The notes under the pieces were generated by a model. It made no database searches and was not told the DNA's origin. It saw nothing but the letters and a program-made list of their open reading frames with translations. Of a DNA stretch of 64,000 nt, positions 31,092-41,500 are shown one piece after another (the stretch's first letter is position 1; every line of letters begins with the position of its first letter). The stretch comes from Microcyclospora pomicola. Taxonomy: Eukaryota > Ascomycota > Dothideomycetes > Capnodiales. The translations under genes were made by a program, and so were the position numbers. The DNA is taken from positions 124,001 through 188,000 of the forward strand of contig NHNY01000020.1 in the NCBI GenBank assembly GCA_002786065.1, in the 5' to 3' direction.

Positions 31092-34000
31092 ATGCATATC
31101 GGTCCATTGTGTATGGCGTTCTTGCTCGGAATCATCAAGAGTAAGCTTTTACGCTTCTATACATACACATAGTGTCTGTACTGATATAGTATTGAAGCTG
31201 GGAGGACTGAGATCACAATTCCCAAACCCCATCAGGACAACATCGCCAGAGGAGTCACACTTAGGACACTACCTCTTGGAGCTTCCATCGTGTACGGGTT
31301 GAAGTCGAGTGATGAAAATGGCTTTCGCTATGGCCTTCGGAACCAGCTTGTATACTCCGGAAAAAACCCTGTCAACATGATCGGCTCGGTCAATCATGGA
31401 ACGATGTCTGACAACCAGGTCGAGGGGTGGCCGGATTATCGTATAGACCAGGTCGCAGTGAAAGCTGAGCTTTCCATTCCCTCTTTGCCTAACCTCGTGC
31501 TTCTTCACGTTGGCACAAACGATTGCGCTCAGAACGACGATATCCAGAATGCGGGTTCTCGCCTCGGGAGCTTGATCGATCGCCTGTTCGATGCCATCCC
31601 GGGCGTCACCATCATCGCTTCCACCTTACTACCTAACGGGGACTCTGCTACACAGAGCAATATCGAAGTGTTCAACAGTCAGATTCCTGACCTTGTCAGC
31701 TCTCGCCAAGCAGCAGGCCAACAGATTACCTATGTCGACTTTTCATCCTCATATTTCAGCCTGGCGGATATTGGACCTGATGGTACGCATCCTACTGACG
31801 CTGGTTATCTCAAGATGGCAGAGGTCTGGTATCGTACGTCCCCCGATTGCACTGCCACCGCACAAGTCATTTCCTCTCAATGTGACTAACGTGAATACTT
31901 TAGAGGGCATCGAAGTAGCGGCTGGTCAGGGATGGATCTCGTCTCCAGCGGTCGTGGATGGCTTGAGCGACACTGTCAAGACATCCGATAACACATGCGA
32001 CAAAATTCCTGGGGCTGCGATTGGGCCAGTGCAGACCCAGATGGGATCCGGCAGCGACGATGGACCTTATGTGCATATTGGGAAACAAGTACTTGGAATC
32101 ACGGGTTTCGTGAATCCTGGCGCTGTCAACTTCAACAACTCGCACCCAGAAGGGGTTTTCTGGGCTGACATAAACGGGGACGGAATCGATGACTACGTAT
32201 TGTAAGTGTTCGCATCTTCGGCTGCATTGTTCCTCCCAGCAATGCTGGTAGCGTTCTCTGCTGATATAGTATAGTATTGGCTCCAACTCCGAGTATGGCT
32301 TGGGTGTTGCGCTGAGCGTCAAAGGTGGAGGTTTGGGCGACTACCTATACTCATTCTTCTCAATATCTTGTAAGAGGCCGGGCATCCATCTCGTTGATAT
32401 CACTGGTGACGGCAGGTGAGCAAGTATTCGCGCGCATGTACTGTTTGCATACAATACTGATATCACGCTCTGTCTCGCAGAGATGACTTCTGCTGTTTAG
32501 GTCCTGATGGTGGACTCGAATGCTGGGAGAACAAGGCTGGACATGATCCACGTATTCCTAGCTGGGTTCCACTAGGCACTGTGAAGGAGAGCGAAGGCTA
32601 CCCTCAAGCCCAGGCATGTTGCCCAGCCTATGCTGATATCTAAATTACCACTAACATGCCTTTCTGAGCAGGTGAGATTGGCTGATATAGATGGAGACGG
32701 CCGCGTGGACTATGTGGTGTTCGATGCTTCTACCACTAATATATATGGATGGCGTAACGGAGCATTGCAAACCGGTCCACCGCAATATTGGTACGCCATG
32801 AAAGGAGTTTTCTCAGGATTGCCAGCGCATGATCTCGCAGGGTGGCGATTCGTCGACTTGAATGGTGAGCGAAACTTCTGGATGGCTCAGACACGGTGAT
32901 GAACGCGCTGACTTCAACCTAGGCGACAAGAAAGACGATTGTAAGTGGGCTTGCTAAGGCAACGATCATGCCCTGGTGCGACTGCTGGAAATATACTGAC
33001 TATAGTCTCCAGTGATCTGGGTGGATGAAGATGGCGCGGTTACAACCTGGATCAACCGTCGCGGATTCAGGTATGGTGGAACTTGATCGACATAAAGCTT
33101 TGCCTGAATCAGTTCTACCAGTGCTAACAGGACTTTTTTCCAGCGTCGGTCTTGGGCCCCAATGGGTTTCGCATGGGTGAGCTCTATTATGTTGGGCGAC
33201 TGCACATCACGACTGACATAACATCGCACAGGATTACACATCATGGATCGTCGTACCCTGTAAACGTGACATTCGGTGCTTTCATGGGCACTGGCCGCGC
33301 CGATTATGCCTGTACGTACCTCTCCCCTGATCTTTGAGATTTAGCACAAAGCACATGCTTCGCGCAATGTCTGTGGGACATCAGCTGATTTGATTGCTGC
33401 CAAAGTGGTCTCGGTCAAAAACGATCTTGTGCATATCGATAGATGGGAGAACCTTGACCATGGCGGGACAATGGTGAGAGGAGACGGCACATTCTACTGC
33501 GATATGACGGGGTCCGGATCGGATGACTATATCGTAAGCATTTCATCGTCTTCTTCGAGAGGTTTGTCATTTACTGATCTTTCCCATTCCAGTTCATCAA
33601 CGCGACAGGTGCGATAACTCTGTTTGAAAACGACCACAACTGGGGATACTGGAAGCCTTGGGGAGTTATCGCCAATTATTATGTTCCTCGTGAGCTGGTA
33701 AAGAACATGTACCCATCCACCGGACTGATCTTGACCTAATCTCGTTTTCGATAGATTCACCTCGCCGATTGGAACGGAGACAAGAAATGTGACGTTGTCA
33801 GTGTACCAGAAGTATGCTTGGAAGTACGAAGCTGACGTGGTTTTAGATGCTCGTTGACCCAATCACTGGCCTAACGCTTGTGCTCGAAAATCAGTATGCC
33901 GACGGCAACTTCCTCTTCACGAATGCCGGTACTGTGCCAGGCACAGACTGTAATACAGGCTATGGTAGCGACAAGCACGATCGTGGGGTTCGATTCGCCG

Positions 34001-36568
34001 ATCTTGACGGTGATGGTACGTCGCGTATGCACACCACCCAGACTATGAGACTTGCTGACTCTGGGTGGCTTTTGAGGCCGAGCCGACTATCTGTGCATGC
34101 AGTCGAACGGCGTCACCACAGGTCACCTCAATAAAGGACCAAACAGCTTTGTTGATCAAGGACTGATCAAGCATGCTGAGGGCAAAGAGCGTGCCAGTAA
34201 GTCCATATTGTGACCTAATCAATGCTCATAAACTCGTTCTCACGCACCTTCAGATCTGCGATTCGCAGACATCAATGGCGTAAGTGTAGTCCGTCCGGAT
34301 GTCTTCTATCACAAAGCTAACATCAAGGCAACATCTAGGACGGAAGAGCTGACTTCTTGTACGTCAACCCGATCAATGGATCCGTCACCGTTTGGTATAA
34401 CGGTGGTGCGATTGAGAGCTCTGGCTCTGCATTCCAATGGAACTGGGCGGGCGTTGTCGCTACAGGCGGCTCTAGCCGTGGCGAGTGTGTTGAGTTCGGA
34501 TCCCTCTATGGCCTCGGGAGGGCTGATTACATTGGTTCGTCCTACATAATTCAGCCATTGAGTGAAAACAGGACTTGCTGACGTGTCGTCCTCGTAAAGT
34601 TGTCGAGCCTGCTACGAATCAAGCTTGGACTTGGTTTAATGTATGTCCTGACGGAGGCCTTGAGGCAGTGACTCCAAATCTCCCCACAGGTGCTCCCTCA
34701 GCTCCGATTCCAATTGGGGGCTTGTCGTCTGGTTACTCCATAGAGAAGACAACTGAGCTTATTAGTGGAAGCTTGGTCACTCTCACAGAGACTGACGGTA
34801 AGTCCTCGCCAATACAGGATATGATACTGATAGTGAGCTGATGCTTTATACAGTGCCAGTAACAACGACAGATGCGCAAGGTCACACCCTGGTCTTTACG
34901 AGCACTGAGGACGGCAATGCCGTTGAAACGACAACAGATTCCGACGGTGACGTCTATACCATCATATCATTGTTACCGACGGAGGCCTTGGTGACTGCTA
35001 CGTTGTCGAGTGGCGCGCTTCTTTTGACGACCCTACCGTTGCCCACGCAGGCAGTGGACACTCTTACCATACCGGATGGTTCTGTGCTTACAACCACATT
35101 ATCGTTACCCACAGACGCGGTGGAGATAATCACTCTGTCGGACGGCAATGAACTTACAACCACATTGCCTTTGGGCACGCAAGGAGTGGACACTTTTACC
35201 CTGCCAGACGGCTCTGTGGTCACATCCACTTTATCACTGCCCACACAAGCGGTGAAGACTATTACATTACCGGACCTTTCCAAACTTACGACCACATTGT
35301 CGTTGCCCACGGCGGAAGTGACCCTCATAAGTCTACCTAGTGCTGAAGTGGTGATCTCGACTGCACCAATCATTGAATCACAGGGGTCCGAAACTCTACC
35401 CGACGGGTCAGTGGTGCCGTTGAATACACTGGAGACAGTCACCCAGGTTGTTTCGTCTACCATGACTACCTTGCCTCCTGGCGTCTCGCTCCAAGATTTA
35501 ACAGACTTCTCAATCTCAGGAAACATCTGGTTCACGACTACGGGAAGCGATCACTCTACAACTATCGTTCCAGTTCTCATCCCATGTATCGGTTGCCCGC
35601 CGCAGATTGTGTGGGACCTCCCCGAAATCGAGTGGATCCAGTTTGATTGGCCCAGTCTGCCCAAAGCCCCGAAATTTCACCTGCCATGTATCAAAATCTT
35701 CGGGCTGAAGATTGGAGTTTGTCCCAGCCCGTCAGGTCCTCCTCCCGTCGTGGATGGTCCTCCCCGAGACCCCGAACCGTCGAAAAGTGACAAAAGCAGT
35801 TCGAGCAGCTCGGGTACGTGCACCAGCTCAATGACAGTGACTGATTGCGAAGTCGACTGTTCAGTCTCGGACCTCGGCAGCACTATTACCACGACGTGTT
35901 ACACCACTCAATGTTCCAAAATGGTCGCATGCAGCGCCACCCCAACCACGACGACGAGTACAACGACTGGTTACTGCGCGGCTACCATTGATTACGACGA
36001 GGATCAAGGCAGTGACGGAACGATCGGACCTTTAACAGACACAGATTCAATGACGTACGTGTTTGCCACTCCAGCCTCTCTTATCAGTACGATGGGTATG
36101 GCAGCGTCAACCTCCGTACCGTTTGGGGGAGACCTGCCGAGTGTACCGACGGCATCAACAACAGCAGCACCAACCGTAACACTCTTCTGGGGCCAACGGC
36201 CATATTCGATCGGGACAACTGGGTGGACTGAGTGGTGGACCTGGGCAAACACCGACACCAGCGTGTTTTCTTGTTCCGACTTCACTACAAGCACTTACAC
36301 AGGCGGGTGGGATACAGAGGCTTTAGCCAGCCCGACGATCCCCGGCCTATTCGACCCAAAGGGATTGTATTTCAAGGGAGGAACGATCGCCGGCCATACT
36401 TCTTGCACATATAATTTCTTTGGAGTACTCTCCTGCGCCGACACGACCGCGGACTGTTTCATTACCGCGTATCCCTCGTCAATACCTTGTTATGAAGGTG
36501 GAGTGTCAATGAATGGCATCCTATCGTATTCCCTCTACCAGTTACTGGAATGTTCGTTCACTAAATAG
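31092..36568 (+). CDS. Secreted SGNH hydrolase / FG-GAP repeat / Ser-Thr repeat mosaic protein
   Basis: Nineteen exons can be joined without a frame break: 31092-31140, 31198-31833, 31904-32201, 32275-32415, 32481-32613, 32672-32864, 32923-32940, 33013-33070, 33144-33176, 33232-33311, 33406-33533, 33593-33697, 33755-33796, 33847-34015, 34077-34196, 34254-34279, 34339-34534, 34600-34797, 34854-36568; 1445 residues. A short hydrophobic N-terminus (MHIGPLCMAFLLGIIK) is followed by an SGNH/GDSL-type esterase domain: LPLGASIVYG with Ser46, HVGTND at 120-125 and DGTH with D211/H214. Residues ~229-874 are FG-GAP/VCBS-type repeats (ADINGDGIDDY, ADIDGDGRVDY, ADLDGDGRADY). The last exon has 22-residue repeats (~920-1047), a Pro-rich link, a Cys-rich segment and a Trp/Gly-rich C-terminal domain. 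No GPI or membrane anchor. The esterase substrate is unknown; cell-wall or polysaccharide deacylation is the usual family role. Confidence 0.85.
32614..32671 (+). other. Probable GC-AG intron
   Basis: In the SGNH mosaic gene the join AQ|VRLADIDGDG needs an intron that starts GCATGT after CAG and ends TGAGCAG. No GT donor in phase is available nearby. CAG|GCATGT otherwise fits the donor consensus well, as GC-AG introns usually do. Confidence 0.65.
34990..35370 (+). repeat. In-frame 66-bp coding repeat (22 residues, 5-6 copies)
   Basis: The last exon of the SGNH mosaic gene encodes tandem copies of a unit close to (I/L)TLPDGS(V/E)LTTTLSLPTQAV(D/E)T. The length is a near-constant 22 residues and Thr, Leu, Ser and Pro dominate. 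It would form an extended, probably O-glycosylated stalk or a beta-rich array between the FG-GAP repeats and the C-terminal domain. Confidence 0.85.
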
Positions 36569-37360
36569 CTGTCTTGGAAATGGAAAGAGCACCCCATCGC
36601 CGCGGACATCCTTCCAACTCCCAGGGGAACGTTCAAGAATCGTGTGTCGTGGGTCGTGTGTCGGGGCATTTGCGTGGGACGGATCATCGTGCGGACAGAT
36701 CATCGTGAGGACGGGGTGAAAATGGGAAAGGCACCACGCCGAACCCATCGTGCTGGCAGTGCGCGCAAGTCCTCAAGCCGACCTCCGTCGTCGTCGGGGT
36801 CCTGAAGTCGATTCTCCTCATTCACGTACTTTGGCTGTTTTGAAAGATAGGTACGCTTGGTAGAACGAACAGGGCATCTAGGCGTACGTATCTGAGACAA
36901 TTTGACCAGATCGAACGTCTTTCACGCTCTAGATCTGGAAACGTGGCCGTGAGATTCTACAGTCAGACCACGCTCCGGCTCGTTCAGGGGTGGGCCATGG
37001 GTGATGCCGCCGCGCGTTTCCGCACGTGAGGCTGATACATCGAGAAGTGGCGGGCTGAGATTGAGCTGGGTGCACCGGCCTGTGGCAAGGACAAGACTTT
37101 CGGTGGCGGCGCTTCCTGCAGGCTGGAAGAAATGCGAGACTAGCTCGATGGTATTAGACCGTCCCTCGGACGATATAGGCTACAAGCTCTAGTGATAGAA
37201 CTGCTCCATATTAGGTAATCCTTCTATGATGTTCGGTCAAGATGAAAAGCGTTCCCCTACCCCCTTTCCCGAGCTCCATCGCTATGCGCTATGCTGTAGA
37301 TCCGCATGTTCACAACACGCCTCCAACTCCTCGCTGTTACCCGCCCGATCACTCTTCCTA
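36569..37360. other. Convergent 3' intergenic region
   Basis: About 790 bp between the ends of the SGNH mosaic gene and the EBP-like gene. No supported feature. Confidence 0.6.
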
Positions 37361-38166
37361 TCATGTTGACTTCTTCGACGCCTCGAGGCGGTGCATTATC
37401 TTGATGGCCCGCGCGCCCTCGGAAGCGCTTTGGTAGATGAGATCTAGAAATACGAAGATAGTCAGCACAGATTCGCAGCGTTTTCCCCTCGATCCCCAAC
37501 CAGTAAGAATTCAAGAAAGAGGGGAGACTCACAGCCCGGAATGACGATCCAAATGAAGTTCATGAAGAAGAAGTAGCACCAGAAGTAGAAAGGTTCAGGT
37601 CTTGAGTAGGACACGCCGAGCAGCGCATGGTCGAAAGCAACCGTGGCGTAGTACAGGACATCGCCGTAGAACTGGCCCATACTGACGATCATCTGCAGTG
37701 GGAAGCGCATGGGATGGCGGCGGGCCACGAGTCCCGCGACGATCAAGCATCCAGGCCCCCAGAACAACGCGGTGACGCTCTCCATGCACATGACGAACGA
37801 GTCGCGCGTGAGGTAGCGGGAGTCGGAGAAGGCGTACTCCTTCCACATCTGGCCGATGAGGGTCTGCTTGGAGCCCAGGTGCATGAAGTTGGCGGCGTAG
37901 TAGCCCTCGAAGAAGATGTGGATGCAGCCGGACAGGACGAACCACATGATGGTGAGGAGCTCGCCGCGCGACAGCGACGGCTGCGAGCGCCGGGCCACGA
38001 CGAACGTCAGGCCGAAGAGCGCGGCGCAGGTGCTGAAGAAGACGCCCAGCAGCGCCGGCACGCTCCATTCGTTGGCGGCGTAGTTGGAGATGATGGCATC
38101 GTGGGGATAGTACGGGTGCAGGGCTTCGGCGGCGAGCTTGGTGAGGTTCGAGGCGACGGACTCCAT
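37361..38166 (-). CDS. EBP-family (emopamil-binding / C-8 sterol isomerase-like, EXPERA) membrane protein
   Basis: Exons 38166-37533 and 37443-37361 (89-bp intron, GTGAGT...TTCTAG); 238 residues. Several hydrophobic helices carry the EBP hallmarks: IHIFFEGYYAANF with the His-x3-Glu pair, and CMESVTALFWGPGCLIVAG, equivalent to the ME-(T/S)-(I/V)-TA-WGP motif of sterol delta8-delta7 isomerases. The C-terminus YLIYQSASEGARAIKIM closes the last helix. Fungi usually make ergosterol with the unrelated Erg2, while filamentous species also carry EBP-type paralogues, so its step is not fixed by sequence. It probably lies in the ER. A TATAAAG box at 38254-38260 is about 90 bp upstream of the ATG. Confidence 0.9.
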
Positions 38167-38593
38167 GGTGGGAAGGCGAGAGAGATGGAGAGGGGTTCAG
38201 TCGCGGTCGAAGGGAGAGATGGTGGGTGCAGCAGCAAAAGAGGAATTGAGGGTCTTTATAAGTCGGTCGTTGCTCCGGTCAAGCAGGAAATGAAACAAGC
38301 CTGGAACGTTTGCCAACGTGTGGAAAAAGTGGGCCGATGTCATTGGATCGGTGGGAAATCTGGGGAATGCAGATATTATGTAATGGTGCATATGCAAGGG
38401 CATCTTCCATACCTTAAGGTTGCTTTTGGCCGGAAGTGACCTAGATGTATTCGTGCCTGAGGCACACCAGACGATATGAATGCTGTGTTCTCCAGAGCTC
38501 ATGGTATCTATACTACTACGTTCAATTTCCATGGGCATATGCAGCAGGATCAGATGTCGTTAATGTACAGTCGGTACAGTAGTAAATACCCCT
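38167..38593. other. Intergenic region EBP-like / UTP10
   Basis: About 430 bp between the start of the EBP-like gene and the 3' end of UTP10, both on the minus strand. It holds the EBP promoter, with the TATAAAG at 38254-38260. Confidence 0.5.
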
Positions 38594-41500
38594 CTACCGT
38601 AGCATATCACCCAGACTCTCTCCAGTCACGCCCTCAATCTGTTCCACCCATCTGAGCGTCTCACGTTCCACATCCTCGTCATCATCTTCCTGCAGTTCGG
38701 AAATGAATGGTAGCATCTCTGGCAGGAGTGCCAGCCAGTCGAAGTTCAGCCGTTCGGTGATGGCACGTTCAGTCTGCACAGCTGCAAGTCGGACTGCCGC
38801 ATCGGGACTTCTCATGAATGACATAATGGCGGTGTTGAGCTGCTTGTGATGCTCTGGTGATGCCACTGCAACGGCAAGCTCTGTGATGGCTGGTATGACC
38901 ACATCAGCCATGGGGAGATCTTTGACGCGTTTGAGCTGGTTGATCACAGGCTGAGCCACAGCTTCAAAGTGCGCTGGAGCTTGCCAAAAGTCATCTTGGT
39001 CATGTTTGAAAAAGCTGGTCAGCGTCTCGACGATCTGAACCGCAAGACCACTCTGTTTCGGTGAATCGATGGACAGAGTAGTGAGTGTGATAGTCGCATG
39101 CTCGGATACGAAGCTGGCATAACTTGTCACAATCGACTTCAGTTGCTCTGATAGCACAAAGATGAAGCTGTACAAACTTTGAGCACGATCAATTCTGCCA
39201 TCAAAGTCCGAGATGGGTAGTGTCGTGGTAGCCCATTCAACGAGGCGGATGAAGAATGGTCGGAAAGTTGTATCGTTCAGCTTCAGCACAACATCAAGTG
39301 TGATATTGTTGACGAGGGATTGAATTTCTTCGACAGCGACTTGCTCAGTTTCGTCCTCATCTACAGTCAAGCCTGCCCGGCGAACATCGAAGATGTCAAG
39401 TATCAGAGCAAACAACACCCCAGTACTCTTTGCAATCGTGCTTTTCGTGTGGTGGCGCACAGAGGTTTGGAGCATGTTAAGCAATGTTCGCACTCCATCT
39501 GGTCCGCGATTCAGCGCCTCCGGCAAACATTTGTTAATGGTCACAAAGGTCTCTGTTGCACCCAGCTTGCGAGCTGCGAGACTACAGAATTGCTCGGAGG
39601 TATCAAAACTGTCCCTGACGACATTTGTTGACTGGATGCTAAATTGAAGCGCGCGGCTGAGACTGACGGCATCAAACATCCAGGGCAAGGTATCGAGGAC
39701 CGTTTCCAAGAATGTGTACGCAGCTTGATACAACGGTCGGAGCTCGGACTGGTTCTTCAGGGTTGACTCGAGATACACAAGAGTCTGGCTGAGCACTTGT
39801 GGAAGTAATGGAATGAAGTCGTCTCCGAGTACCTCCACCATAGAAGCCATGCAAAGCACAGATATGACTTGAAGTGAGACATCGTCGCTCCCAAGCGCGG
39901 CATGTCCGGCGATATGCTGTGCTGCGCTGACGACACGAGGTCGATCAGTCTTTCCGAACTTCTCGACTACCTGGTCGACACATGTAATGGCGGCATGTCG
40001 AGTGGCTACAGGTTGATCAGGCTGGATGAAGAAACAGCAGTTCTCGAGCACGTCAATGTAGACGGGTTGGAGCGAGGCATCACTGCTCTTAGCATCAAGC
40101 GCCCTGGCCTCCAGAGCTCGGAAGACTTGCTGGTGAGTCTGGTGATCGGATCCGTTTTGCATGAGGATCGTGCTTGACTCGATAAAGTCTTTTGTGGGAG
40201 TTAGTACCAGCAAAGCATCAAGAACCGAGTTTGCGGCTTCCGTGACGTGAGGGTCTGGACTGAAGCTCATGGTCTGCTTGAGGATATCTGCATATGTGGC
40301 TCTTAGAGCATCTGCCTCGGCGCCGCCCTGATTGAACTCCTTGGCGATACGCCTCCGGAGTGTCGGGTTCTTCAGAATCTCGGCCAGACTCTTCAGAAGT
40401 CCATTGACAGATTGGAGAATCTGCTCATGATCTTTCTCACCGAGCCCAAGGAGCGTATCAGACAGCGCGCGCTTCGGCTTGAGAGCATCCGACGCGAGGG
40501 CCATGTATTGCTTGCAAGCCTCGAGCTGAGTCGACGGTCCGAACGAGTTCATCAAGTCTTTGATGAATGGAATGATACGCATGTCCGTCGAGTATCGATC
40601 AGCGAGCATAGCCACTACGGCGAACAGAGTATCCTCGGGACCAAGCGTCTGCACAAGATGTTGGAAGAGTCCCGCTCGGCGATGGGAGGGGATGTGCTCA
40701 AAGGCAGTAGTAAAGCTCAGTAGTAGTTCCGAAACACCACTGACCAGGTCTCTTCCTTTCTTTTTCAGCGAGAGGGCCAGTGGTGGGATAACACGTGCGA
40801 CAGTCTGGTCTGTTACATGCGCGGAATATTCATCGCTCTGTCTCAACAAGGTCGTGCTCATGAAGGTGAATAATGGCATCACACTGTGAAGAACCAACTC
40901 TGGTGCCAAGCTCGCAAGAGCTGAGATGAGCAGGAGGGCAGTATTGTGGACCTGTGTACTGGCGGTCGTCCTCACCGTTTCGACGATGAGGTCTGCTCGA
41001 ACAACGGAACGATCAACACCACTTGTTGCAAGATCTTTGTATCCGCTGACCACGGAAAGTAGACAGCTCATCAGTAATCCTTGCACGTATACAAGCTGGG
41101 ATCCCAGCATCGTTTTGAAGTGATGCAATTCGTCCAACAACCGGAATAGGCCGGTCAATAGCTCTGGATGATTCGCTGGGGTAGCATTCTCGACCAATTC
41201 CAGGACAGTGGTGATCTTTTTGACGGCGAGGTTGAGCTTCGTAGGATCGGTAAGATCAGGGCGCAAAGCCTCGGATCTGCTGGTGCGCCTTTTCTTGCTT
41301 GGGGGCATACCTGAATGGAGGTCGGTGGTACTAGGAAGATTATTGACGAGATGCACCAGCACTTCGGAGGAGTAGTGTAAGTCTTGTAAGACTTCGAGCG
41401 CGTCACTCTGTAGAGTATCAGCCACATCAGTATTCTCCTCGATACCACCCAGCACCAGTTCGAGGAGGTATTCTGCCAGAGCTATCTGTGAAGGTGGCTT

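Noticed and set aside
37627-38439. 270-codon plus-strand ORF over the EBP-like gene
   Set aside because: Antisense shadow with His/Glu/Gly-rich nonsense composition; the EBP reading is clearly coding.
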